Origin: Rariloculus sp965263005
GTDB lineage: Bacteria; Pseudomonadota; Gammaproteobacteria; Steroidobacterales; Rariloculaceae
Reading direction: 5' to 3'
DNA: 64,000 nucleotides
Assembly: GCF_965263005.1 (NCBI RefSeq)
Contig: NZ_OZ253579.1
Location: forward strand, 3,038,001 to 3,102,000
In this document: piece by piece, positions 35,962 to 45,534 of the stretch
Layout: every line of letters starts with the position of its first letter
Numbering within the stretch: the first letter of the stretch is position 1
Program-made: the position numbers and the translations under genes
Notes under the pieces: model-generated
The model's input: only the letters and a program-made list of their open reading frames with translations
Databases searched by the model: none
Told to the model about the DNA's origin: nothing

Positions 35962-38166
35962 CTAGAAATTGTACGTGAAATCAAGGCCGTAAGAACGAGG
36001 CGGCGCAAGTTGAACGAAGCCGCCCAATACAAACTCCGCCAGGTACTCTTCGTCAGCGAGATTCCTGGCCCACGCGGTTACCTCCCAGCGGTCCCCTTCG
36101 AACCCGAATCTCGCGTTGATCAGGTCCACGTCGTCACGGGCCGAGGAATTATCCGGATCCCAGAACTGCGTGCCGCGGCGTTCGAAGTCTGCCCTGACGA
36201 AGACTCCGACCGCATCCGTCACCTGTTGGCGATACTGGATACCCAGGTTGATTGTGTGGTCGGGCACGTAGGGAGCCTTGTTGCCGACGAATGACGGTGC
36301 CACCGAATAGGCCTCGATCTCGCTGTCGGTGAAGCCATAGGCTGCGTAGAAATCCAGGCCATCCGCCAACGATGCGCTGAATTCGATTTCGCCGCCGCTA
36401 AGCGCCACTTCGTCGATGCCGGCAAGCACCTGGGAACTCGTGGGTGCGAAGAACAGAAAATACTGTTGACCCGTCACGGAGGTGTTGAAGAGCGCTGCAT
36501 CAACACTCCCGCGGCCGCCCATGAGTTGGGCCTTGAGACCGATTTCGAACGCCTCGGTTTCTTCCTGCCCGACGACATCGAAAACCCCGTCCACCCCGGC
36601 AGCCTGGGCGGCCGCAGCGGTACCGAGCTGATTGAACTGACCGCTGCGAAAACCCTCGCTGTATGAGACGAACACGGTGACGGCCGCGTTGGCAAGGTAG
36701 CGTAGCGTGATCTTCGGTTGCAGCTTGTCGAACGTCGCTTCGCGGTGTGCGCCTTGAGAGCCGGTGGTGTTGAACGGAGAGACGATCTGGACGCGTCGGT
36801 CTTCGTCATACCGCAAGGCCAAAGATGCTTCGAATTGTTCGCTGACGTCATAGTTCAATTGCCCGAACAACGCGAACGCCGAGTTGGCGTTGTCGTCGGC
36901 GAGAAACGAAAACGTTGCCGGTTGCCCGGCGCCCGTCGGCTCGCGTTCGATACGGACAATGCCGACGCCGCTGTCATCGACGACGGGCGTGGAAATGAAT
37001 CGATCAGTCTGAACGTAGTAGGCGCCCACCAGCCACCGCAGGGATTGCTCGCTGGACGATGAGAACCGGACCTCCTGGCTGAGCGCCTCCACATCCCAAT
37101 ACTGCTGCGCGATGCCGTCAAAGGGAATGCCGGGGCCAAAGGGATACTGCGTCAGACTTTCGCTGTAAGGGGCCTGGTCGGACCCGTACCATTCCTTGAG
37201 CTGGTTGTAGGCTGTGATGGACGTGAATGAGCCCCAGTCCACCTCGTAATCCAGCTTCAACGCAATCTCGACGATATCCCGATCGTTCTCGCCCCGGTTG
37301 TTCTGTTCGTAGATGACTCCGGCGGCGTCGTTCGCATCGCCGGGCCTGAAAGTAAAGATGTCCGACTCGTAGTCGAACGCCTGCCAGTTATAGGCGAGCG
37401 CACCGCCGCTGGTATCGGAGAAATACGTGCGAAAGTCGGCGCTCCACGCGTCATCGATCAGCCAGTCGAGACGAAGCTGCAGACTCGTTTCCTCGATATG
37501 GTCAACATGATCGCCCCGTAACACGTTATCGATGTATCCGCCTCGGTCAAGCCACGTACCGTTGAGCCGGTAGTACAGCCGATCTTCGCTGATGGGGCCT
37601 GAGAGCGAGACCTGCGCTCGGGCGTGGTCTCCGTTACCCGCGCCAACTCGCACGCGCCCCTCGAACTCGTTGGTGGGCTGTTTCGTCGTGATGTTGATCG
37701 CTCCGCCGATGGCGTTTCGCCCGTAGAGCGCACCCTGCGGGCCCTTGAGCACTTCGATTTGCTCAAGGTCCAGAAGGGCCTGATTGAACTGATTGGGGCT
37801 GGTCTGCAACATGCCGTCGATGGATACGGCCACGGGAGGTTCGTTGTTCCTGACCTGCGTGATGCCCCGGATGGTGAGGAAGGTGGTGCCGGCGTTCTGG
37901 GCCTCCACCAGGGTCACGTTCGGCACTAACGAGAGATAATCGTTGGGGCGCTCGATGCCGGCGTCTTCGATGTCCTCGGCGGTGAATGCGTTCACAGTCA
38001 CGGGAACCTCCTGAAGACTCTCACTCCGGAGGCGGGAAGTGACCACGATCTCTTCGATAACCGCAGATTGTTCGTCGTTCGCCTGCGCGAACGCCGGCAT
38101 CTCCGACCCGAAGCCCAACACGATAAGGACCGCCGCGCTCGCGCTGTTTCGTCCGAATCCTCTCAT
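35962..38166 (-). CDS. TonB-dependent outer-membrane receptor
   Basis: The 734-residue protein has a signal peptide ending FAQA, a TonB-box-like segment EEIVVTSRLRSESLQEVP, a plug domain (about 45-160, LEQIEVLKGPQGALYGRNA, then GGAINITTK) and a long beta barrel ending in Phe (LDFTYNF). It takes up a ligand with energy from TonB. AGGGAGGC precedes the ATG. The divergent position opposite hyuA-hyuB-putA and a prolidase suggests a peptide or cyclic amide ligand, but the sequence does not define it. Confidence 0.9.
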   Translation of the reverse strand: MRGFGRNSASAAVLIVLGFGSEMPAFAQANDEQSAVIEEIVVTSRLRSESLQEVPVTVNAFTAEDIEDAGIERPNDYLSLVPNVTLVEAQNAGTTFLTIRGITQVRNNEPPVAVSIDGMLQTSPNQFNQALLDLEQIEVLKGPQGALYGRNAIGGAINITTKQPTNEFEGRVRVGAGNGDHARAQVSLSGPISEDRLYYRLNGTWLDRGGYIDNVLRGDHVDHIEETSLQLRLDWLIDDAWSADFRTYFSDTSGGALAYNWQAFDYESDIFTFRPGDANDAAGVIYEQNNRGENDRDIVEIALKLDYEVDWGSFTSITAYNQLKEWYGSDQAPYSESLTQYPFGPGIPFDGIAQQYWDVEALSQEVRFSSSSEQSLRWLVGAYYVQTDRFISTPVVDDSGVGIVRIEREPTGAGQPATFSFLADDNANSAFALFGQLNYDVSEQFEASLALRYDEDRRVQIVSPFNTTGSQGAHREATFDKLQPKITLRYLANAAVTVFVSYSEGFRSGQFNQLGTAAAAQAAGVDGVFDVVGQEETEAFEIGLKAQLMGGRGSVDAALFNTSVTGQQYFLFFAPTSSQVLAGIDEVALSGGEIEFSASLADGLDFYAAYGFTDSEIEAYSVAPSFVGNKAPYVPDHTINLGIQYRQQVTDAVGVFVRADFERRGTQFWDPDNSSARDDVDLINARFGFEGDRWEVTAWARNLADEEYLAEFVLGGFVQLAPPRSYGLDFTYNF

Positions 38167-38205
38167 TTTCGATGCCTCCCTCTGGTCTACCGGACTGTAT
38201 GAACA

Positions 38206-38234
38206 AATTTAACTTATAGTAAATATTTTGACAA
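38206..38234 (-). promoter_or_regulatory. Promoter of the TonB receptor gene
   Basis: On the minus strand TTGTCA (38229-38234) and TAAATT (38206-38211) are 17 bases apart in an AT-rich island. Its -35 overlaps that of the divergent promoter, so one bound regulator could control both directions. Confidence 0.5.
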
Positions 38235-38256
38235 CGCAAACAATTTTACTACAATG
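38228..38256 (+). promoter_or_regulatory. Promoter of the hyuA-hyuB-putA-prolidase operon
   Basis: A perfect TTGACA at 38228-38233 is followed after 17 bases by ACAATG at 38251-38256. It shares the core TGACA with the opposing receptor promoter. Confidence 0.5.
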
Positions 38257-38384
38257 TCCGGCATCACGGGGAGCACGCCAGGCAGAGCGTCCCGGTGGCT
38301 CATACAACTGGATTGCGATTGATACCGTGTCAATCGGCGCGAGAGAATCTGGCGGAGGATGGTGATGTTGCAGACAGGTGCACA

Positions 38385-40409
38385 GTGACCCGATACCGCG
38401 TTTCAGCCGACATCGGAGGCACGTTTACGGACTTGGTCGTGGAGCCGTCAGACGCCGCGGTATTCGTCGACAAGGTACCGACAACCCCGGACAACCCTGC
38501 ACGAGGTGTCGTCGAAGCCGTGCGACGGCGAATTCCCGACACTTCGGACGTCGAGTTCTTCGTGCACGGTACGACAGTCGGCATCAACGCCTTTCTCGAG
38601 CGCAAGGGCGAGCGTGTCCTGCTCATTACGACTCAAGGGCATCGCGACGGCTACACCATCGCCCGCGGCAACCGGCAGGCCCTCTACGAATTACGCTACC
38701 GTAAGCCGAAACTGCTGGTACCGCGCCGTGACGTGCATGAAGTCCGAGGTCGAATCGCCTGGGATGGGCGTGTCATCGAGCCCCTGAACGAACGGGATTT
38801 CGATTCGATCATCGACAAGGCGAAGAGCGAGGGGATCAACGCGATCGCCGTCTGTTTTCTGCACGCGCACACTTTCCCGGAACACGAACTCGAGGCTCGA
38901 CGGATCCTTAACGCCACGCTGCCGGGGATATCCGTTTCGCTCTCGCACGAAGTGGCCAAGGAGTGGCGGGAATACGAACGGGCGTCGTCCGCCGTCATGA
39001 ATGCTTACGTGGCACCCGTCGTGCAACGCTATCTCACCAGCCTGGAACAGCAATTCACTGCCATGGGGATGGCCGCGCCCGTTCACGTCATGCAGTCCAG
39101 CGGTGGCGTGATCAGCGCGGCTACCGCGCGAAAGAACCCGGTTTTCACGCTTCTTTCCGGCCCCGTCGGAGGCACGATCGCCGGCACTGCGCTGGCGGCG
39201 CACGGCGGCCGGCAAAATCTCCTCTGCGTCGACATGGGCGGCACGTCGTTCGACTTGAGTCTCGTCATCAACGGCAGGGCCGGCAAAACACTGGAAACGG
39301 AACTGGAGGGACTTCCGCTCCTGATGTCCATCGTGGATATCCAGACCATCGGTACGGGGGGCGGCTCGATCGCCTGGTTGGACAACGGTGCCATGCGTGT
39401 CGGTCCGCAAAGCGCGGGATCGATCCCGGGACCGGCCTGCTACGGGCGTGGCGGCGTGGAACCCACGGTAACGGATGCGAACCTCTATCTGGGACGCCTC
39501 GGCGAAAAATCGCTGCTCGGCGGAGAGATGACACTCGACAAGGCGGAGGCCGAACGCGCCATCGAGCGCGTTGCCTCGGACGCGGGCCTCAGCCCGAAAG
39601 CATTCGCCGAGGGAATTCTGGCCATTTCCAACGCTGCCATGGCTGATGCCATGCGCACCATCACGGTCAGTCAGGGTGTGGATCCTCGTGATTTCACGCT
39701 GGTTGCGTTCGGGGGCGCCGGTCCCATGGCGGCATCCTTTTTGGCTGAGGAACTGGATATCGGCGAGGTCCTTGTTCCGTGCTTCCCGGGAACGTTCTCG
39801 GCGTGGGGGATGTTGCAGACCGATCTGCGTCGGGACCTGACCAGGAGCTTCTACCGGCCGGCGCACGCGGTGACGGTGATGGAACTCGAAGCCGGATACG
39901 AGGCCTTAATAGACGAGGGCCGGGTTGCGCTCGCCGGGGAAGGCGTTGAGCGGGGCGACATGTCCCACCGCCGTTCGGCGGACATGCGCTACGTCGGCCA
40001 GGAGTACACGATCAACGCGCACGTACGAACACCGATAGATCTCGGCAGCGTCATTGAATCGTTTCACAAGGCACACCACCGCCGCTACGGGCACTCCAGT
40101 CCGTCAGCACCGGTCGAGTTCGTGAACCTGCGGATTGCGGCGTTGGGTAAGTTGAAAAGGTACGCTCAGGCGGTCGAGCTTCCGGCCGGCGACGGACACG
40201 ACGCAATTGCCGGCGAACGCCAAACCGTCTTCGACGCCACACCACACGCCACCACTATATTTCTGCGACCTCACCTGCCGGCTTCGTTTCAAGCCGACGG
40301 TCCCGTGATCGTGGAAGAGCAAAGCGCGACGACGGTGGTACCGCCCGGATGGCACGTTACGGTGGACCCGCAGGGCAATTTGTTGCTCCAGAGGAGTCAG
40401 GCGCCATGA
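38385..40409 (+). CDS. hyuA: Hydantoinase/oxoprolinase subunit A
   Basis: From the GTG at 38385 (AGGTG upstream) the protein has about 674 residues. The ATP-binding ASKHA-type motifs are ADIGGTFTDLVVEP at the start, FVHGTTVGINAFLERKG, and the central VDMGGTSFDLSLV, with GAGPM near residue 445. HyuA with HyuB makes an ATP-dependent cyclic-amidase such as N-methylhydantoinase or 5-oxoprolinase, opening a lactam or hydantoin ring. Neighbouring putA and prolidase point to oxoproline-like substrates, which is an inference. HyuB begins within its stop codon. Confidence 0.88.
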   Translation: MTRYRVSADIGGTFTDLVVEPSDAAVFVDKVPTTPDNPARGVVEAVRRRIPDTSDVEFFVHGTTVGINAFLERKGERVLLITTQGHRDGYTIARGNRQALYELRYRKPKLLVPRRDVHEVRGRIAWDGRVIEPLNERDFDSIIDKAKSEGINAIAVCFLHAHTFPEHELEARRILNATLPGISVSLSHEVAKEWREYERASSAVMNAYVAPVVQRYLTSLEQQFTAMGMAAPVHVMQSSGGVISAATARKNPVFTLLSGPVGGTIAGTALAAHGGRQNLLCVDMGGTSFDLSLVINGRAGKTLETELEGLPLLMSIVDIQTIGTGGGSIAWLDNGAMRVGPQSAGSIPGPACYGRGGVEPTVTDANLYLGRLGEKSLLGGEMTLDKAEAERAIERVASDAGLSPKAFAEGILAISNAAMADAMRTITVSQGVDPRDFTLVAFGGAGPMAASFLAEELDIGEVLVPCFPGTFSAWGMLQTDLRRDLTRSFYRPAHAVTVMELEAGYEALIDEGRVALAGEGVERGDMSHRRSADMRYVGQEYTINAHVRTPIDLGSVIESFHKAHHRRYGHSSPSAPVEFVNLRIAALGKLKRYAQAVELPAGDGHDAIAGERQTVFDATPHATTIFLRPHLPASFQADGPVIVEEQSATTVVPPGWHVTVDPQGNLLLQRSQAP

Positions 40410-42139
40410 CGCAAGTAGACCCGATCACGACAGAGATTATCCGCAACGCGTTCATCGCGATTGCCAATGACATGAACGCCACGCTCATTCGAAGCGCATT
40501 CACGCCCATCATCTACGAGGGCAAGGACTGCTCAGTGGCGCTGATCGACGAGCGCGGCGACGTGCTCGGCCAGTCCCTGGGGCTCCCGCTGTTCCTCGGC
40601 AACCTCGAAATCTGCGTGAAGCTCATCGCCGAACAGCACGGCTGGGACCATTTTCAGGACGGCGACGTGTTCTACATGAACGACTCGTACATGACCGGCA
40701 CGCATCTCAACGACGCCACGATCATCATGCCGATCTTCTGGCGCGGCGAGCTCGTCGGATTCGCCGCCTCCCGTGCGCACTGGCTGGACGTGGGCGCGAA
40801 GGATCCCGGTGCCCCGGTCGATTCATGCGAAATCTACCAGGAAGGCATGCGCTGGGGGCCGACCCGACTGTACGAGGCGGGCAAGGCGCGGGAAGGTGTA
40901 ATCGACGTATTGAGGCGCAACAGCAGGTTCGGCTATGCGCTTATCGGTGACCTGAATGCCCAGATCGCGGCCGGCAGGACAGGCGAACAGCGCCTCAAAG
41001 CCCTTTTCGATCGATTCGGCCGCGACACCATAGCCGCAGCGCGCCACGAGATCTTTCGGCAGACCGAGGCGCGCGAACGCCAGGCCATCGGCGCTATCCC
41101 GGATGGCCAATACCGCGCCGAGGGATGGCTTGACGACGATGGCCTGGGCAGCGACCCCGTACCGGTCAAGGTCACGGTAGGCGTTCGCGGCGATACGATG
41201 TCGATCGACCTCACGGGATCAGGGACGCAGACGCGCGGGCCGGTGAATTGCGGAATTACGCAAACGGTGGCCGCCGCGCGGGTCGCGTTCAAGCTCCTGG
41301 TCTGTTCCGACGAACCGGCCAACGGAGGATCGTTCCAAGCGCTCGCCGTGAGCGCGCCGAGCGGGTCGATCTTCTACGCCACCGAGCCTGCGGCCTGCGC
41401 CTGGTATTTCACGCCATTGGGTCTGCTTATCGATCTGGTCGTGAAGGCGCTGGCTCCCGCGATGCCGGAAAGGGCGGCTGGCGCCCACTACGGCGATTCG
41501 ATGGTGGTCACGTTTGCCGGTCTGGATCCTCGTCACGAGTATAGTCGCTACCTCATGGTGGAACCGACGACCGGCGGCTGGGGCGCGTTCATCGACGGCG
41601 ACGGCGCCGACTCGCTGATCAACAACGTCAACGGGAGCTTCAAGGACCTGCCCGTGGAAATCTTCGAGAGCAAATATCCGATCCGGATCGAAGCCTACGG
41701 TATCCGCGCGGACTCCGGCGGAGCCGGGCGTCACCGCGGTGGCAACGGCACATACCGTCGTTATGTGCTCGACGCCGATTCCCAGTTGAGTCTGTGGTTC
41801 GAGCGTTCGAAATCGACCGGCTGGGGGCTGTTCGGCGGGGAGGACGGGATCGCACCCGACGTGCTGGTGGAAGAGCCAGGCCAGGATGCACGGCACTACC
41901 TCAAGGTCAATTCGCTGAACCTTCCGGAGGGCAGCGTGGTCACGACCCATACCGGCGGTGGCGGTGGTTACGGGGCGGCGGTAGAGCGAGATCCAGAGGC
42001 GGTCTGCGAGGATGCGCGCGATGGCTACGTGTCCATCGACCATGCCCGGGAAGCCTATGGCGTCGTCCTTACGCAGGCGCTTTTAACCGACGTCAGGCTC
42101 ACGACACAACAGCGCCTCTCCATGCGCGATGCACATTGA
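40406..42139 (+). CDS. hyuB: Hydantoinase/oxoprolinase subunit B
   Basis: The ATG at 40406 overlaps the hyuA stop (ATGA), giving about 577 residues. The start ITTEIIRNAFIAIANDMNA and the conserved NDSYMTGTHLNDATII, RAHWLDVGAKDPG and late GAGRHRGGNGTYRR are typical of HyuB. It is the second subunit of the ring-opening enzyme made with HyuA. Its stop overlaps putA by 11 bases, so the four catabolic genes form one operon. Confidence 0.9.
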   Translation: MTQVDPITTEIIRNAFIAIANDMNATLIRSAFTPIIYEGKDCSVALIDERGDVLGQSLGLPLFLGNLEICVKLIAEQHGWDHFQDGDVFYMNDSYMTGTHLNDATIIMPIFWRGELVGFAASRAHWLDVGAKDPGAPVDSCEIYQEGMRWGPTRLYEAGKAREGVIDVLRRNSRFGYALIGDLNAQIAAGRTGEQRLKALFDRFGRDTIAAARHEIFRQTEARERQAIGAIPDGQYRAEGWLDDDGLGSDPVPVKVTVGVRGDTMSIDLTGSGTQTRGPVNCGITQTVAAARVAFKLLVCSDEPANGGSFQALAVSAPSGSIFYATEPAACAWYFTPLGLLIDLVVKALAPAMPERAAGAHYGDSMVVTFAGLDPRHEYSRYLMVEPTTGGWGAFIDGDGADSLINNVNGSFKDLPVEIFESKYPIRIEAYGIRADSGGAGRHRGGNGTYRRYVLDADSQLSLWFERSKSTGWGLFGGEDGIAPDVLVEEPGQDARHYLKVNSLNLPEGSVVTTHTGGGGGYGAAVERDPEAVCEDARDGYVSIDHAREAYGVVLTQALLTDVRLTTQQRLSMRDAH

Positions 42140-45100
42140 ACCAACAAACGGGCCTGCCGACACTCAAGCAGCAAGAGAAATCGGCGCAAATCCGTCGGAG
42201 CGTCCGCAGCGCGATGCCTCGCCGGCAGACGTTTCACGCCTGCGCGCGGCGATCCGCGAATCCAAATTCACGCCCGAGCCGTCCGCCGTCGCCCGGCTGC
42301 TGACGGAGCCACCCTATGGCGAAGACGCCGCGAAGCGAATCGAGGCCGCCGCCGCCCAATTGATCGTCGATATGCGTACGGACCGGTCGCACCGGATTGT
42401 GCTGGACCGGTTCCTCAGCGAATACGGACTGAGCGACCGCGAGGGCATCGCGCTCATGTGCCTTGCGGAGGCGCTCCTGCGCATACCGGACCGGAGAACC
42501 GCCGACCGGCTGATCGCCGACAAGCTCGGCGAGGCCGATTGGTCCTCGCACCTTGGCCATTCCGACGATCTGCTGATCAACGCTTCTACCTGGGCGCTGA
42601 TGCTCGCCGGCGGGATCGTTGCGGTGGAGCGCTCGTTCACGACCGACCCATCGCGGTGGCTGCGCCAACTCGCGCATCGGCTGGGCGAACCCGTCATACA
42701 CAGCGCGATGCGTCAGGCGATGCGCATCCTCGGCACCGAGTTCGTGCTGGGCCGGACCATCGAAGAGGCGCTTGAGCGCAGCGATTCCGACGGGCTTTAC
42801 TCCTACGACATGTTGGGCGAAGCCGCACGCGATGCACGCGCCGCACAGCGCTATTTCGATGCCTACGGTCACGCGATCGACAGCCTCGGCGCCGACGGTC
42901 GTTCGATCGATAACCTCGGCACCCGCCGTCAAGGCGTCAACGTTCACGTTCACGGCTCCGAAGCGTTGCGGCCTTCGGTGTCGGTCAAGCTCTCGGGCCT
43001 GCATCCGCGTTACGAGTTCGCCCAACGCAGGCGCGTTCTGGCCGAACTCGTACCCCGATTGACCGCGCTGGCCGAGCGCGCAGCCGCGAAGGGCATCGGT
43101 CTGACCATCGACGCGGAGGAAGCCGATCGCCTGGATCTGTCGCTCGACCTCTTCGAGCGCGTCGACACGTCTCGCGGCGGAGTCGAAGGGCCGGAACTCG
43201 GCATGGCAGTGCAGGCTTATGACAAGCGCGCCCCGGCAGTCATCGACTGGCTCGTCGCCCGCGCCCGGGCGGCCGGGCGCCGCATTCCCGTACGCCTGGT
43301 CAAGGGGGCGTACTGGGATACGGAAATCAAGCACGCACAAGCTCTCGGCTACCCGGGGTTTGCCGTGTTTACGCGCAAGGCGGCGACCGACCTGTCGTAC
43401 CTGGTCTGTGTCCGGAAGATATTGGCCTATCCCGAGGAGCTCGCCGGACAGTTCGCGACCCACAACGCGCACACCGTCGCCGCGGTCATGGCGATCGCCG
43501 GGCAATCGCGGGACTTCGAGTTCCAGCGCCTCCACGGCATGGGGGAATCGCTCTACCGGGCCGCCGCGGCTCGCTACGACGACTGCCCGCCAATCCGCGT
43601 CTATGCCCCCGTGGGCTCCCATGAGGACCTTCTCGCCTACCTGGTCCGGCGGCTGCTTGAGAACGGCGCCAACACCTCCTTCGTGAACCGCGTCCTCAAT
43701 GAACGCCTGCCTCCTGAAGAGTTGGTGGTCGATCCCGTTCGAACCGTACGCATCACCTCGCCAGTGGCGCATCCCGACATTGCGCTGCCCGACGCGCTCT
43801 TCGGCGAAGCACGTGTCAACTCCGCAGGCCTCGATCTGACCGATGGCAATCGTGTGGAGGAATTCGAACGATACGGTGCGCCGCCAATGAAGACGCCCTT
43901 GAGGGTAGCGCCCATCATTTTCGGGCGACCGGGGGGCGGTAGCGGACGGTACGTCTACAACCCCGCCAACCGTGAGGAGCGTGTGAGCGAGTGCGTGGAT
44001 ACCCATCCATGGGAGGTGGACCGCGCGTTCGCGCTGGCCGCGCGCGAGCAGCCGGCCTGGAATGCCGCAGGCGCCGAATTTCGTGCGAGTTTGCTACGGG
44101 AAGTCGCGGACCGGCTCGAGCAGAACCGTGGGCGTTTCGTTTCGCCACTCGTCAGGGAAGCGGGAAAGACACTGCCGGACGCGGTCGCCGAGGTTCGCGA
44201 AGCGGTCGACTTCTGCCGATACTATGCCGCCGAGGCGGTACGCGCTTTTGCCGAGCCGGGCTCCCTTCCAGGGCCCACCGGGGAATCGAACCAATTGTCC
44301 CTTCACGGCCGCGGCGTCTTTGTCTGCATCAGTCCCTGGAACTTCCCGCTCGCCATCTTTCTCGGGCAGGTCGCCGCGGCACTCGCGGCCGGCAACGCCG
44401 TGATCGCCAAACCGGCTGAAGAGACGCCGCTCATTGCCTTCGAGACGGTGCGGTTGATGCACGAGGCCGGAATCCCGGTCAATGTGCTCCAACTCCTCCC
44501 CGGCGACGGAACGCTGGGCGAGGCGTTGGTCGGCCATCCGCAAACCTCGGGTGTGGCGTTTACCGGGAGCACGGCCACGGCGCGGCGCGTCAATCGCACG
44601 CTGGCAGGGCGTGACGCAGCCATCGCGCCCCTGATCGCGGAAACGGGCGGACAAAACGTGATGTTCGTGGATTCCACGGCGCTTCTCGAACAGGTCACCG
44701 ACGACGTCATCCAGTCGGCGTTCGGTAGCGCCGGCCAACGGTGCTCCGCGCTTCGCGTCCTCTACCTGCAAAAGGACATCGCGGACAAGGCCATGGACAT
44801 GATCGCCGGCGCCATGGACGAACTGCATGTGGGCAACCCGGCCACCCTCGAAACCGATGTGGGGCCCATCATCTCACAAGCCGCCGCGGCGGAGCTTCAC
44901 ACCCACATCGATGCGTTGGCCGGCAAGGGCGCGCATCGTCACTCCGCACCCCTGACCAGGGAGTGTGCCAAGGGCTGGTTCGTTGCCCCCACGATGGCTG
45001 AAATCGACAGCATCCACAAACTGACGCGGGAGCACTTCGGACCGATTCTGCATGTCGTCAGGTTTTCCGGGCGAGCGTTCAAGGCGGCCGTCGAAGATGC

Positions 45101-45383
45101 GCTCAGCACGGGCTACGGGCTGACGCTGGGACTGCACAGCCGGATCGAGGCGAGAGCCAGCAAGTTGTTTGAGCTTGCGCCCGTCGGCAACGTCTACGTC
45201 AACCGCAACATGGTCGGCGCCGTCGTCGGCTCCCAACCGTTCGGCGGACAGGGGCTGTCCGGGACGGGACCGAAGGCCGGCGGTCCTCACTACCTCGCGA
45301 GGTTCGCCACCGAGAAGGTTCTGACGATCAACACCACCGCCACCGGTGGCAATGCCGAGTTGCTCTCGCTGGGTGATTCCTGA
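42129..45383 (+). CDS. putA: Bifunctional proline dehydrogenase / P5C dehydrogenase PutA
   Basis: The 1084-residue protein contains the proline dehydrogenase barrel (about 75-480; SVKLSGLHPRYE, IPVRLVKGAYWDTEIKHAQ) and the aldehyde dehydrogenase domain (about 590-1070; ETGGQNVMF with the general base Glu, GQRCSALRV with the catalytic Cys). It oxidises proline to glutamate, passing electrons to quinone and NAD. The N-terminal DNA-binding domain of enterobacterial PutA is absent and the length is short of 1300, so it should be an enzyme only. It starts inside the end of hyuB. Confidence 0.95.
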   Translation: MHIEPTNGPADTQAAREIGANPSERPQRDASPADVSRLRAAIRESKFTPEPSAVARLLTEPPYGEDAAKRIEAAAAQLIVDMRTDRSHRIVLDRFLSEYGLSDREGIALMCLAEALLRIPDRRTADRLIADKLGEADWSSHLGHSDDLLINASTWALMLAGGIVAVERSFTTDPSRWLRQLAHRLGEPVIHSAMRQAMRILGTEFVLGRTIEEALERSDSDGLYSYDMLGEAARDARAAQRYFDAYGHAIDSLGADGRSIDNLGTRRQGVNVHVHGSEALRPSVSVKLSGLHPRYEFAQRRRVLAELVPRLTALAERAAAKGIGLTIDAEEADRLDLSLDLFERVDTSRGGVEGPELGMAVQAYDKRAPAVIDWLVARARAAGRRIPVRLVKGAYWDTEIKHAQALGYPGFAVFTRKAATDLSYLVCVRKILAYPEELAGQFATHNAHTVAAVMAIAGQSRDFEFQRLHGMGESLYRAAAARYDDCPPIRVYAPVGSHEDLLAYLVRRLLENGANTSFVNRVLNERLPPEELVVDPVRTVRITSPVAHPDIALPDALFGEARVNSAGLDLTDGNRVEEFERYGAPPMKTPLRVAPIIFGRPGGGSGRYVYNPANREERVSECVDTHPWEVDRAFALAAREQPAWNAAGAEFRASLLREVADRLEQNRGRFVSPLVREAGKTLPDAVAEVREAVDFCRYYAAEAVRAFAEPGSLPGPTGESNQLSLHGRGVFVCISPWNFPLAIFLGQVAAALAAGNAVIAKPAEETPLIAFETVRLMHEAGIPVNVLQLLPGDGTLGEALVGHPQTSGVAFTGSTATARRVNRTLAGRDAAIAPLIAETGGQNVMFVDSTALLEQVTDDVIQSAFGSAGQRCSALRVLYLQKDIADKAMDMIAGAMDELHVGNPATLETDVGPIISQAAAAELHTHIDALAGKGAHRHSAPLTRECAKGWFVAPTMAEIDSIHKLTREHFGPILHVVRFSGRAFKAAVEDALSTGYGLTLGLHSRIEARASKLFELAPVGNVYVNRNMVGAVVGSQPFGGQGLSGTGPKAGGPHYLARFATEKVLTINTTATGGNAELLSLGDS

Positions 45384-45534
45384 TCCGCATGCCCGATCAA
45401 TCCGCTACTGCAGCCGCCCGACGCGGGTACCTCCGGTTGGACACTGCGCCGCATTCCATGTAGAAGCCCCACAACTTTCGCAACCAATCGTGCAATATTG
45501 TGCACGGGGCACACGATGCCGATGGAGCAAGCAG

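Noticed and set aside
42234..44006. 590-residue open frame on the minus strand
   Set aside because: It is antisense to putA, which has all catalytic motifs; the frame is Gly/Arg/His-rich and results from high GC codon bias.
45346..45534. N-terminal extension of the prolidase
   Set aside because: It overlaps putA and has no ribosome site, while the ATG at 45535 has GGAG and gives the normal family length.
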